Below, piece by piece: positions 1 through 8,274 of a stretch of 64,000 nt of DNA (position 1 is its first letter; each line of letters starts with the position of its first letter). Source of the stretch: Stenotrophomonas maltophilia (GTDB lineage Bacteria; Pseudomonadota; Gammaproteobacteria; Xanthomonadales; Xanthomonadaceae); contig NZ_NIVS01000032.1 in the NCBI RefSeq assembly GCF_002205165.1, positions 124,001-188,000 on the forward strand, in the 5' to 3' direction. The notes below the pieces were generated by a model, which was given only the letters and a program-made list of their open reading frames with translations, ran no database searches and was not told where the DNA came from. The translations under genes were made by a program, and so were the position numbers.

Positions 1-935
1 GCCGGCGGAATCGCCACCTCGGCCAGCGCAAGATTCTCCGCGATCCGGCTGGGCTGACTGGCCCCCGGGATCACCGCCGCCACGGCCGGATGCGCGAGCG
101 CGAACTGCAGCGCCGCGGCACGGATATCCACACCGAACTGCCCGCACACCTGCTGCAGGCGGCCTACGCGATGCAGCACCTCGGCGCCGGCTTTCTGATA
201 CTCGTAGTGCGCGCCGCCAGCGAGAATGCCGGAGTTGTAGGGACCTCCCACCACGATGCGCGCGCCACGCGCTTCGGCGGCCGGCATCAGGCTGACCAGC
301 GCCTCATCGTGATCCAGCAGGGTGTAGCGCCCGGCGAGCACGAAGCCATCCGGATCGGCCTGCTGCAGCGCCATCACGCACGGCTCGACCCGGTTGACGC
401 CCAGGCCCCAGCCCTTGATCACCCCTTCTTCGCGCAGCCGGGTCAGTGCGCCGGCTGCGCCGGACATGGCCTGGTGGAACACGGCGCGCCAGTTCTCGCC
501 GTGGAAATCCTTGGCCGGGTCGTGGATCCAGACGATGTCCAGGCGGTCGGTCTTCAGGCGCCTCAAGCTTTCTTCAATGGTGCGCAGCGTACCGTCGGCG
601 CTGTAGTCGTAGACGATCTTGTTGGGCAGGCCATGCTCGAACAGGCCGCCTTTCTCGCCGAGGTCGCGGCTGGCAGCGTTTTCGGTTTCATCCAGCAGAC
701 GGCGGCCGACCTTGGTGCTCAGCACATACGCATCGCGCGGGTAGTGCTGCAGCGCCTGGCCAAGCCGCAGTTCGGCCAGGCCGGCGCCATACAGCGGGGC
801 GGCATCGAAGTAGCGGATGCCCTGGTCCCACGCGGCATGGACGGTCGCCAGTGCCTCCTGTTCGGGAATGGCGCGGTACATGTTGCCAAGGGGCGCGGTG
901 CCGAAGCCGACGCGGCCGGGAAGGTCAATGCTCAT
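1..935 (-). CDS. Aldo/keto reductase (3' end outside window)
   Basis: NAD(P)H-dependent aldo/keto reductase, cytoplasmic, closest in style to D-threo-aldose 1-dehydrogenases. The catalytic tetrad is visible: Asp44 and Tyr49 in FDAAPLYG, Lys75 in STKVG and His138 in WIHDP. The ATG at 935 begins MSIDLPGRVGFGTAPLGN, the usual family start. The frame stays open to base 1, so the C-terminus is missing but probably only a short stretch, because the late AIPGAS cofactor-binding motif is already present. It lies 31 bp downstream of the luciferase-like oxidoreductase on the same strand and probably shares its transcript. The exact sugar or aldehyde substrate cannot be read from the sequence. Confidence 0.88.
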   Translation of the reverse strand, partial: MSIDLPGRVGFGTAPLGNMYRAIPEQEALATVHAAWDQGIRYFDAAPLYGAGLAELRLGQALQHYPRDAYVLSTKVGRRLLDETENAASRDLGEKGGLFEHGLPNKIVYDYSADGTLRTIEESLRRLKTDRLDIVWIHDPAKDFHGENWRAVFHQAMSGAAGALTRLREEGVIKGWGLGVNRVEPCVMALQQADPDGFVLAGRYTLLDHDEALVSLMPAAEARGARIVVGGPYNSGILAGGAHYEYQKAGAEVLHRVGRLQQVCGQFGVDIRAAALQFALAHPAVAAVIPGASQPSRIAENLALAEVAIPP

Positions 936-966
936 GGGGTTGGATCCGGGGGAGGGAAGGGAAAAC

Positions 967-1926
967 TCAGGCCGTGAGGGCGGCGGCGATAGTGGTAGCG
1001 GTAGCGGAGGCATGGAAGCGCGGCAGCACATGCTCGGCCAGCTCATGCAGCGTTTCGTCGAGCGGGCGCAGGTTGCGGCGCAGTTGCAGGCCGACATGGT
1101 TGACGCCGATGGCGCGCAATGCGGCCAGTTCCGTGATCAGCCCGTTGCGACCGGTGCGTGCACCGAAGCGGAAGCGCTGGAACGGCGCATCCGGGTCGTC
1201 GGCCAGATCCAGGTGGATGAAGCTGGCATAGGGTTTGTCGCCGGCGACCGCGCGCCACTCGCCGATGCGCCGCTGATGGTCGGCCGGGGCGCCCGGGTAG
1301 GCCAGGCAGCCGTCCATGTGCCCGCCGATCCAGGCCGGTGATTGCTGGGCCAGCCCGGCGACCAGCAACGGGAGGGGCGCGGACAGCCGCGGCAGCAACT
1401 CCAGCCCGCCGGACAGACGCGACTGACCGCCACTGCGCAGCACCTCAACCTGGTCACGGAAGGCTTCGCCGCGCGTGGGAAAATCGCGGCCGAACACGGG
1501 GTACTCGATCGGTCGGTCGCCGCTGGCCACGCCCAGCAGCAGCCGATCACCACTGAGGCGCTGCACGCTGCCGGCGGCCTTGAGGGTCAGCAGCGGCTCG
1601 CGCAGCGGCAGCACCACGGCGGCGGTGCCGAGCAGGATCTCGCGGGTGACGCCGGCCAGGTAGCCAAGGTAGGTGAAGACCTCGAACACCTGCGCGGCAT
1701 CGCCGAAGGCCGGGTCGTACAGCGGCACATCGCGGATCCAGAGCGCGCGGAAGCCCAAGCGGTCGGCGAGGGTGGCCAGGTCGGCATGGCGGCGCAGGTC
1801 CGGTTCCCCGGGGAGCCGTGCAGACTCACGGCGGCGCTGTTCGCCCGTGGGCGTCCAGTCGTTGTCCAGCGGCGCTTCCAGGCCGATGCTGAAACCACCC
1901 GCGGAGAGACGGGAAAGTGCGTTCAT
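967..1926 (-). CDS. LLM-class flavin oxidoreductase (BA3436-type)
   Basis: Luciferase-like monooxygenase-fold oxidoreductase, 319 aa, expected to bind FMN (or F420 in other branches) and act in the cytosol. The TIM-barrel family pattern is visible: an early ADRLGFRALWIRDVPLYDP segment, LLGTAAVVLPLREPL, and RLLLGVASGDRPIEY, where the phosphate-binding region usually lies. Length and N-terminus match the short BA3436 luciferase-type subfamily. The ATG at 1926 is preceded by AAGGA about 9 nt away; longer in-frame extensions have no such site. It is the first gene of a probable two-gene unit with the aldo/keto reductase and is divergent from the host-attachment gene. The substrate is unknown. Confidence 0.85.
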   Translation of the reverse strand: MNALSRLSAGGFSIGLEAPLDNDWTPTGEQRRRESARLPGEPDLRRHADLATLADRLGFRALWIRDVPLYDPAFGDAAQVFEVFTYLGYLAGVTREILLGTAAVVLPLREPLLTLKAAGSVQRLSGDRLLLGVASGDRPIEYPVFGRDFPTRGEAFRDQVEVLRSGGQSRLSGGLELLPRLSAPLPLLVAGLAQQSPAWIGGHMDGCLAYPGAPADHQRRIGEWRAVAGDKPYASFIHLDLADDPDAPFQRFRFGARTGRNGLITELAALRAIGVNHVGLQLRRNLRPLDETLHELAEHVLPRFHASATATTIAAALTA

Positions 1927-2100
1927 CGTGTTGCGGTCCTTGGGGCGGGAGCCAGGCAGGACACGCAGTCTGCGCGCGGTACTGTTTCTCAAAAAGCCGT
2001 CAATCGGCGAAAGATACTTGCGCTGTGGGCAAGGATTGAATCGCTGGGCGATGGCATCCCGGCGCGATCGCATCGACGAACGACGCGTGCTTGCGGGGTT

Positions 2101-2139
2101 GCATACAGGATGCATACATCCGTATGCACTGCGCATACA
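2101..2139. promoter_or_regulatory. Phased GCATACA repeats, candidate operator
   Basis: Between two divergent genes, GCATACA occurs directly at 2101, 2112 and 2133, and inverted (GTATGC) at 2122. Starts are about 10-11 bp apart, one helical turn. TGCATAC (2111-2117) and GTATGCA (2122-2128) form a perfect 7-bp inverted repeat with a 4-bp spacer. This is what an operator bound cooperatively on one face of the helix would look like. The binding protein is unknown. Confidence 0.5.
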
Positions 2140-2203
2140 TTCGGTTGCCTACGGTGGAACACGAGTGCACCCGCGCTCTGTTTTCCCCATTAAGGAGTAG
2201 ATG

Positions 2204-2617
2204 ATGAGTCAGCAGATTCCCGAAGGTACCCTGGTCGTTGTAGCCGATGGTGGCTCGGCCCGCGTGTTCACCAACGTCGGCACCGCGCACAAGCTGCAGC
2301 TCAAGCAGGAGGGGGAACTGCAGCTGCAGGCCGTCAGCGATACGGGTGCGTCAGGCCAGGGGCCCTCCGGTTCGGTGCCGCAGGAGATGACCATCTCCCA
2401 GCTCAACGAGGCGACCTTTGCCAAGCAGGTAGCCGCACAGTTGAACGAAGACGCGTTGAAGAACCGCTACGCGCATCTGATCCTGATCGCCGATCCGCAG
2501 ACGCTGGGCCGTATCCGCCCGCTGCTGCACAAGGAAACGCAGGAGCGCCTGATCAAGGATCTCGCCAAGGATTTCACCAACGCGCCGCTGGAGGATATCC
2601 AGAGCGCTCTGTCCTGA
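2204..2617 (+). CDS. Host-attachment family protein (baeRF-like)
   Basis: Small cytosolic protein of 137 aa that resembles the 'protein required for attachment to host cells' family, a release-factor-1-like fold whose biochemical role is not settled. Visible family features are the start IPEGTLVVVADGGSARVF, the central LIADPQTLGRIRPLL strand-helix, and the C-terminal KDLAKDFTNAPLEDI. Two ATGs occur in tandem (2201 and 2204). AAGGAG at 2192-2197 sits 6 nt from the second and only 3 nt from the first, so 2204 is preferred. A thioredoxin-like gene follows after 9 bp and is probably co-transcribed. Confidence 0.85.
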   Translation: MSQQIPEGTLVVVADGGSARVFTNVGTAHKLQLKQEGELQLQAVSDTGASGQGPSGSVPQEMTISQLNEATFAKQVAAQLNEDALKNRYAHLILIADPQTLGRIRPLLHKETQERLIKDLAKDFTNAPLEDIQSALS

Positions 2618-2626
2618 GCATCGCCC

Positions 2627-2956
2627 ATGGCCTTCGTTCGTGAGTACAGCCCATCGGACATCACCCGCGCCGAGATCGACGCGGGCAGCGGGTGGGTGCT
2701 GCTGGAGTTCGGCACCGGCTGGTGCGGTCATTGCAGTGCCGCCCAGCCGCTGTTGCAGAAGTTTCTTGGCGGCTACGACGCGACACAAGTGAAGGTCGAG
2801 GATGGGAAGGGGCGGCCACTGGGCCGCTCCTTCGCCGTGAAGCTGTGGCCGACGGTGATCCTGTTGCGCGATGGCCAGGAAATCGCGCGGGCGGTGCGGC
2901 CGCACGAGCGCGAGGATCTGGCCCCGCTGATTGATGCGCTGGAACGCGGGCACTAG
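2627..2956 (+). CDS. Thioredoxin-family protein
   Basis: Thioredoxin-fold disulfide oxidoreductase of 109 aa, cytosolic (no signal peptide). The active site is WCGHC (Cys33, Cys36), and the cis-proline loop is LWPTV (Pro75). WCGHC differs from the classical WCGPC; a histidine in the dipeptide usually raises redox potential, as in PDI or DsbA-like proteins, so it may favour oxidation or isomerisation. It starts 9 bp after the host-attachment gene, which suggests an operon. The physiological partner is unknown. A weak inverted repeat just downstream (about 2963-2990) could end the transcript but lacks a T tract. Confidence 0.9.
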   Translation: MAFVREYSPSDITRAEIDAGSGWVLLEFGTGWCGHCSAAQPLLQKFLGGYDATQVKVEDGKGRPLGRSFAVKLWPTVILLRDGQEIARAVRPHEREDLAPLIDALERGH

Positions 2957-3236
2957 CGCCAGGGAAACAGCTTGAAACACGCTGTTCCATGCACCGCAGA
3001 CTCGCATGGAGGGGATCGACTGCGCCAAGTGTAGTAAGATGGTCCGCTTGATCACCCCCGGGCCATTGCCCGCTTCCTGGTCATCCATCCCGCAGCGTCG
3101 CTGAGTCCACGCGGCCGTCCGGGATCGTCTGTTGCAACCCCTCTTCGCGCATCGCGCTGTGTCATCAGAGGCGGTATTTCCTGTGCCGTGCGCGGGACCT
3201 CGGGCGCCGCGATGGCCTGCTTCCAGGAGAAAGCAG

Positions 3237-4724
3237 ATGCAGGACCTGCATGCCGCACATGCTCATTTCGGCTGGTTCAAACGCCGCCGCCAGATGCACG
3301 TCGACGAAGTGACCGTCGTTGATCGCCCGATGTTGAAGAAAGCCGTAGGCGCTGCCGCACTCGGCAACGCGATGGAGTGGTTTGATTTCGGTGTCTATGG
3401 CTATCTCGCCGTCACCCTCGGCCACGTGTTTTTCCCCGGCAGCAGCCCGACCGCGCAGCTGATCGCCACCTTTGCCACCTTCACCGTCGCCTTCCTGGTG
3501 CGCCCGCTGGGCGGGCTGGTGTTCGGCCCGCTGGGTGACAAGTACGGTCGCCAGAAAGTGCTCGCGTTCACCATGATCCTGATGGCCGCCGGCACCTTCA
3601 GCATCGGCCTGATTCCCTCTTTCGACCGCATCGGCCTGTGGGCACCGGCATTGCTGCTGCTGGCCCGCATCGTGCAGGGCTTCTCCACTGGCGGTGAGTA
3701 CGGCGGGGCGGCCACCTTCATCGCCGAGTACTCGACGGACCGCAACCGCGGCCTGATGGGCAGCTGGCTGGAGTTCGGCACGTTGGGCGGCTACATCGCC
3801 GGCGCCGGCACCGTCACTGCATTGCACATGGCCCTGAGCAGCACGCAGATGCTGGACTGGGGCTGGCGCATTCCCTTCCTGGTGGCCGGTCCGCTGGGGC
3901 TGCTCGGCCTGTACATGCGCATGAAGCTGGAGGAGACGCCGGCCTTCCGCGCGTACGCCGAAGAGGCCGAGAAACGCGACCATGAGCGCCCGGGCCTGGG
4001 CGCGCTGTTCCGCGTGCATTGGGCGCAGCTGCTGATCTGCGTGGGCCTGGTACTGGTGTTCAACGTCACCGACTACATGCTGCTGACCTACATGCCCAGC
4101 TACCTGAGCGTGACGATGGGCTATGCCGAGAGCAAAGGCCTGCTGCTGATCATCATCGTGATGCTGGTGATGATGCCGCTCAACGTGCTGGGCGGGTTGT
4201 TCAGTGATCGCCTCGGCCGCCGCCCGATGATCATCGGCGCCTGCATTGCGCTGTTCCTGCTGGCCATCCCGTGCCTGAAGCTGGTCGGCAGTGGCAATGA
4301 CTGGCTGATCTTCCTCGGGTTGATGCTGCTCGGCGTGGCCCTGGTGTGCTTCACCAGTTCGATGCCGTCCACGCTGCCGGCCCTGTTCTATACCCCGGTG
4401 CGCTACAGCGCGCTGTCGATCGCCTTCAACGTCTCGGTCTCGCTGTTTGGTGGCACCACGCCGCTGGTCACCGCATGGCTGGTGGAGCGCACCGGCGACC
4501 CGCTGGTGCCGGCGTACTACCTGATGGGCGCGGCCGTGATCGGCGTGATCACCATGCTGTTCGTGCGCGAAACCGCCGGCATGCCGCTGCGCGGTTCGCC
4601 GCCGGCCGTGGCCAGCGAGGCCGAAGCGCGTGCGCTGATGCGCAGCGACGAGCCGGTTACCGTGGATGCGACTCAGCCGACGCTGCCGGTGGCAGCGGTG
4701 CCGGAAGAGGCGCGCCCGGCGTAA
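3237..4724 (+). CDS. proP: MHS-family MFS symporter, ProP-like
   Basis: Inner-membrane H+-coupled symporter of the metabolite:H+ symporter branch of the MFS, most like the osmoprotectant transporter ProP (proline/glycine betaine). 495 aa with about 12 hydrophobic segments. The first loop carries GPLGDKYGRQKVL and an equivalent SDRLGRRPMII follows segment 7. The family-specific start GNAMEWFDFGVYGYLA and the SFDRIG...QGFSTGGEYGGAATF stretch are present. ATG 3237 was chosen because AGGAGA lies 6 nt upstream; the open frame extends 35 codons further without family similarity. A 280-bp leader precedes it, so post-transcriptional control is possible. Citrate or alpha-ketoglutarate transport by a relative cannot be excluded. 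Confidence 0.85.
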   Translation: MQDLHAAHAHFGWFKRRRQMHVDEVTVVDRPMLKKAVGAAALGNAMEWFDFGVYGYLAVTLGHVFFPGSSPTAQLIATFATFTVAFLVRPLGGLVFGPLGDKYGRQKVLAFTMILMAAGTFSIGLIPSFDRIGLWAPALLLLARIVQGFSTGGEYGGAATFIAEYSTDRNRGLMGSWLEFGTLGGYIAGAGTVTALHMALSSTQMLDWGWRIPFLVAGPLGLLGLYMRMKLEETPAFRAYAEEAEKRDHERPGLGALFRVHWAQLLICVGLVLVFNVTDYMLLTYMPSYLSVTMGYAESKGLLLIIIVMLVMMPLNVLGGLFSDRLGRRPMIIGACIALFLLAIPCLKLVGSGNDWLIFLGLMLLGVALVCFTSSMPSTLPALFYTPVRYSALSIAFNVSVSLFGGTTPLVTAWLVERTGDPLVPAYYLMGAAVIGVITMLFVRETAGMPLRGSPPAVASEAEARALMRSDEPVTVDATQPTLPVAAVPEEARPA

Positions 4725-4804
4725 CGCCGGCCCGCTTCCATCACCCGTGCCGCAACCATGGCGTCGGCCGATAGGGCCGGCGCCGGGGACACCCGCACCG
4801 CAAC

Positions 4805-4861
4805 ATGTCAGCCGGATCGGCCAGTGCTAGGATCAACCTCACCTGAATCGATCTAAATTCA
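4805..4861 (+). promoter_or_regulatory. Candidate promoter and operator of the GH92 gene
   Basis: ATGTCA (4805-4810), a 17-bp spacer and TAGGAT (4828-4833) with an upstream TG form a plausible extended -10 promoter. Just downstream, TGAAT (4844-4848) and ATTCA (4857-4861) make an inverted repeat that would lie near +5 to +20, a position suited to a repressor. The spacing and dyad are seen directly; the function is inferred. Confidence 0.4.
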
Positions 4862-4866
4862 ACGCC

Positions 4867-7209
4867 ATGACAAAAACGGGGACGGTGCGCTGGTTGGGGC
4901 TCGCGGTAGGGGCGATATTGGTGGCCGGCACAGCCACGGGGGCGCCAGCGAAGGTCGGCGAGCGCGCGTATGCCGCGGTGGATCCGTTCATCGGTACGGC
5001 GGGGGAGGGACATACCTATCCCGGTGCCACGGTGCCGTTCGGGATGGTCCAGCTCAGCCCGGACACCCGCATCCAGCCGCGTGAGAAGGCCTATGGCTGG
5101 GCGGCAGGCTACCGGCATGACGACACCAGCATCGTCGGCTTCTCGCACACGCACTTCTCCGGCAGTGGCCATTCCGATCTGGGCGATGTGCTGCTGATGC
5201 CGGTGCGCACCGATGCCAGCCTGGAGCGCGGCGATCCGGACAAACCCGGCAGCGGCTACACCTCGCGCTTCCGTCACGATGACGAGCGCGCCGAGCCGGG
5301 TTACTACGCCGTTACCTTGGATGATCCGAAGGTGCGCGCGGAGCTGACCACCAGCACGCGCGTGGGCGTGCACCGCTATACCTATCCGGCCAACCAGCCG
5401 GCGCGCGTGCTGCTGGACCTGCGTACCAGTCTCTACGACTATCCCGGCAAGATCATGTGGTCGCGCCTGCGCGCCCGTGAGGACGGCACCATCACCGGTT
5501 TCCGCGAGACCCGCGGCTGGGCACCGGGCCGCCAGTTGTATTTCGCGATGCGCTTCTCGCGGCCGCTGACCGGTCACGCATTCCACAACACCGAAACCGA
5601 CATCGCCTACAAGGGCTTCCCGCCGCCGGGGCATCAGAGCCCGGCGCAGCGTGCACAGATCGAAGGGCGCCAGCTGGTGGGCACGTTCGATTTCGGCAAG
5701 TTGGACGCACCGCTGGTGGTGACGGTGGCGATCTCGTCGGTCAGCGAGGCAGGGGCGATCGCCAACCTGGAAAGCGAAGTGCCCGGCTTCGATTTCGACC
5801 GTGTCCGCGCGGAGGCGAAGACGCAGTGGACGCAGGCGTTGTCGGTGCTGGATATCGACGGCCCCGAGCATGACCGCCGCAGCGCCTACACCGCGCTGTA
5901 TCACAGCCTGCTCGGCCCGACGGTGTTCATGGACAGCGATGGCCAGTACCGCGGCTCGGATAACGCCGTGCATCGCGCCGAGGGCTACACCAACTATTCG
6001 ACCTTCTCGCTGTGGGATACCTACCGCGCCCTGCATCCGCTGCTGACCCTGGTGCAGCCGGAAAAGCGCAACAGCGATTTCATCAATTCACTGCTCGCGC
6101 ACCAGCACAACAGCGCTTACGGGATGCTGCCGGTGTGGGCGTTCCATGGGCAGGAAACGTGGTGCATGATCGGCTACCACGCGGTGCCGGTGATCGCCGA
6201 TGCCTACCTCAAGGGCATCCGTGGTTTCGATGAGAACAAGGCACTGGCCGCCATGGTGGCCACCGCCAATTACGGCCCGTACGACGGCATCGCGCAGTAC
6301 CGCGAGCTGGGCTGGGTGCCGATCGACGAAGAAGGCGAGGCGGCCAGCAAGACCCTGGAGTACGCCTTCGACGACTGGACCATCGCGCGCATGGCCAAGG
6401 CCATGGGCAACACGACGGTCGCCGGTGAGTTCGAGAAGCGCGCCACGAACTGGCGCAATGCGTTCGACAAGGACACCGGCTTCATGCGGGCACGCAAGCG
6501 CGATGGCAGCTTCCGCACGCCGTTCGACCCGAGCGCCAGCGGCTACGGCACGGACTACACCGAAGGCAACGCCTGGCAGTACTCGTGGTATGTGCCGCAC
6601 GATGTGGCCGGCCTGGCCGCCGCGCACGGGGGCAGCGATAAACTGCTGGCCCGTCTGGACGAAGTGTTCGAGGCCAAGGTCGACCCCTCGATCTTCGAGC
6701 ACATGGAGGACATCACCGGGCTGATCGGCTGGTATGCGCACGGCAATGAGCCCAGCCACCATGTGGCCTACCTGTATGCCCATGCGGGCCAGCCGTGGCG
6801 CACCCAGGCGCGGCTGAAGCAGATCATGGACACCCAGTACGCCGATCGTCCCGATGGCCTGGCCGGCAATGACGACCTCGGCCAGATGTCGGCCTGGTAT
6901 GTGTTCACCGCGCTGGGCTTCTACCCGGTCGCCCCGGGCAGCGGTGAGTACATCATCGGCCGTCCGTTCCTGCCCAAGGCGGCGCTGCACCTGCCCAATG
7001 GCAAGACCTTCACCATCGTCACCGAAGGGCTGGGCAAGGGCCACGATTACGTCGGCTCGGTGACCCTCAATGGCCAGCCGCTGCAGCGCACCTTCCTGCG
7101 CCACGACGAGATCCTGGCCGGCGGCGAGCTGCGCTTCACGCTCCAGGCCGCGCCGAACAAGGCTTGGCCGGGGCAGGGCGCCGAGCAGCCGTACTCGATG
7201 TCCCACTGA
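4867..7209 (+). CDS. GH92 alpha-mannosidase, exported
   Basis: Glycoside hydrolase family 92 exo-alpha-mannosidase, 780 aa, acting on mannose-capped N-glycans or mannans; GH92 enzymes are Ca2+-dependent inverting enzymes. A signal peptide (about residues 1-25, ending ATGAP) sends it to the periplasm or surface. The N-terminal beta-domain begins VDPFIGTAGEGHTYPGA with SHTHFSGSGHSDLGD. The catalytic domain contains GNEPSHHVAYLYAHAGQPW, whose Glu628 is the presumed general acid, and GNDDLGQMSAWY, whose Asp669/Asp670 fit the base. It is full length. It stands alone here; other N-glycan genes common in Xanthomonas are not adjacent. A mapped promoter and dyad lie upstream. Confidence 0.95.
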   Translation: MTKTGTVRWLGLAVGAILVAGTATGAPAKVGERAYAAVDPFIGTAGEGHTYPGATVPFGMVQLSPDTRIQPREKAYGWAAGYRHDDTSIVGFSHTHFSGSGHSDLGDVLLMPVRTDASLERGDPDKPGSGYTSRFRHDDERAEPGYYAVTLDDPKVRAELTTSTRVGVHRYTYPANQPARVLLDLRTSLYDYPGKIMWSRLRAREDGTITGFRETRGWAPGRQLYFAMRFSRPLTGHAFHNTETDIAYKGFPPPGHQSPAQRAQIEGRQLVGTFDFGKLDAPLVVTVAISSVSEAGAIANLESEVPGFDFDRVRAEAKTQWTQALSVLDIDGPEHDRRSAYTALYHSLLGPTVFMDSDGQYRGSDNAVHRAEGYTNYSTFSLWDTYRALHPLLTLVQPEKRNSDFINSLLAHQHNSAYGMLPVWAFHGQETWCMIGYHAVPVIADAYLKGIRGFDENKALAAMVATANYGPYDGIAQYRELGWVPIDEEGEAASKTLEYAFDDWTIARMAKAMGNTTVAGEFEKRATNWRNAFDKDTGFMRARKRDGSFRTPFDPSASGYGTDYTEGNAWQYSWYVPHDVAGLAAAHGGSDKLLARLDEVFEAKVDPSIFEHMEDITGLIGWYAHGNEPSHHVAYLYAHAGQPWRTQARLKQIMDTQYADRPDGLAGNDDLGQMSAWYVFTALGFYPVAPGSGEYIIGRPFLPKAALHLPNGKTFTIVTEGLGKGHDYVGSVTLNGQPLQRTFLRHDEILAGGELRFTLQAAPNKAWPGQGAEQPYSMSH

Positions 7210-7225
7210 CGGGCTTGCGGACCCT

Positions 7226-7276
7226 CCTTCTGGCCAAAATGGGATTTATGTCCAATTTGGCCAGAAGGGGTATAGT
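7226..7276 (+). promoter_or_regulatory. Perfect 13-bp inverted repeat with -10 element, toxin-antitoxin operator
   Basis: CCTTCTGGCCAAA (7226-7238) and TTTGGCCAGAAGG (7256-7268) are exact inverted repeats 17 bp apart. They are followed at once by TATAGT (7271-7276), 27 bp before the antitoxin start. The arms flank the expected -35 position, the classic layout of an autoregulated antitoxin operator. It could also fold as an RNA hairpin after the GH92 gene, but the 17-nt loop and lack of a T tract argue against a terminator. Confidence 0.7.
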
Positions 7277-7302
7277 GGGCACATCCCGTCCTGGAGCGTG
7301 CC

Positions 7303-7644
7303 ATGACCCTGCCACTGGATCTGCCCGGCCTTGAGAAAGCCACTGCCTCCTCGGTGAAAACCCGCGGCTGGCCCAGCCTGATGCGGACCGTCCGCGAGAA
7401 GCAGGCGCTGGTGATCACCAACCACAATCACCCCGAAGCGGTGATCGTGGATATCAAGACCTACCAGGAACTGCTGGCCAAGGCGGGCGGCGGCGACGCC
7501 GATGAGCGGCTGGGCGAACTGGACCGCCTGCGCGCTGCGTTCGACACCACGCTGGCCAGCCTCGGCCATGAGGGTGGGCTGGGCAAGGTGCTGGGGCAGC
7601 CGATCCGCCGGGGCCGCAAGGTCGCGCTCGGCAGTCCGCTCTGA
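7303..7644 (+). CDS. Phd/YefM-family antitoxin
   Basis: Antitoxin and likely autorepressor of a type II toxin-antitoxin pair, 113 aa. The N-terminal DNA-binding and dimerisation domain has the Phd/YefM pattern: ASSVKTRGWPSLM, then EKQALVITNHNHPEAVIVDIKTYQELL. The C-terminal half (about residues 60-113), rich in charged residues and glycine, should be the toxin-neutralising tail. Its stop is 3 bp before the next ATG, so antitoxin comes first and translation is coupled. A perfect 13-bp inverted repeat overlapping the promoter is the probable operator. Pairing a Phd-type antitoxin with a zeta-like kinase is less usual than the epsilon/zeta arrangement. Confidence 0.85.
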   Translation: MTLPLDLPGLEKATASSVKTRGWPSLMRTVREKQALVITNHNHPEAVIVDIKTYQELLAKAGGGDADERLGELDRLRAAFDTTLASLGHEGGLGKVLGQPIRRGRKVALGSPL

Positions 7645-7647
7645 CCG

Positions 7648-8271
7648 ATGGGACGGATTCTGGTGCTGGCCGGCGTCAATGGCGCCGGCAAGAGTTCGCT
7701 GCTGGGCATGTGGCTGGAAGAAGAAGGCCTGACCTGGTTCAACCCGGATACGTTTACCCGTCGCCTGGTCGAGATGGGCTGGGCGCTGGGCGAGGCCAAC
7801 GCTGCGGCGTGGAATGAAGGCGCGCGGCGGCTGCGGCAGGCGATCGACGAAGGCACCGACTTCGCGTTCGAGACCACGCTGGGCGGCAACACCATTCCGC
7901 GCCTGCTGCGCGAGGCCTGCGACCGCCACCACGTGGCCATCTGGTTCTGTGGCCTGCAGAGCGTGGAACTGCACATGCAACGCGTCGCCGCACGGGTCAG
8001 CCGGGGCGGGCATGACATTCCGGCCGACAAGATCCGTGCCCGCTACGATTCCTCGCGCGAGAACCTGCTGGCGCTGCTGCCGCACCTGGCCGAGCTGCAT
8101 GTCTACGACAACAGCGCTCCGGCCGATGCCGACGGTGCCGAACCGCTGCCGGTGCTGCAGCTGGATCGCAACGGGCTGCACTACCCGGCATCGGCGATCG
8201 AGCTGCTGCAGACGCCGGACTGGGCCAAGCCGATCGTAATGCGCGCGATGGAGCTGCATACCCCGGCGTGA
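7648..8271 (+). CDS. Zeta-toxin-like P-loop kinase
   Basis: P-loop phosphotransferase of 207 aa resembling zeta toxins, which phosphorylate UDP-N-acetyl sugars and block peptidoglycan synthesis. The Walker A motif is GVNGAGKSS (Lys15). NPDTF follows with Asp34, the position of the catalytic base in zeta proteins, then FAFETTLGGNT, a zeta hallmark. The C-terminal RYDSSRENL, with arginines at a sensor or lid position, also fits. It begins 3 bp after the Phd-like antitoxin. The substrate is inferred only; some zeta-fold kinases use other nucleotide-linked substrates. It is not obviously truncated, although it is smaller than the 280-aa streptococcal toxin. Confidence 0.83.
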   Translation: MGRILVLAGVNGAGKSSLLGMWLEEEGLTWFNPDTFTRRLVEMGWALGEANAAAWNEGARRLRQAIDEGTDFAFETTLGGNTIPRLLREACDRHHVAIWFCGLQSVELHMQRVAARVSRGGHDIPADKIRARYDSSRENLLALLPHLAELHVYDNSAPADADGAEPLPVLQLDRNGLHYPASAIELLQTPDWAKPIVMRAMELHTPA

Positions 8272-8274
8272 GCG

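Noticed and set aside
446-1231. Long plus-strand open frame across the first two genes
   Set aside because: It is Arg/Gly-rich, runs opposite to the aldo/keto reductase and LLM genes, and has no family similarity; a GC-driven shadow.
4716-4730. Stem CCGGCG-TAA-CGCCGG at the ProP stop codon
   Set aside because: The loop is only 3 nt and no T tract follows; probably chance in GC-rich sequence.
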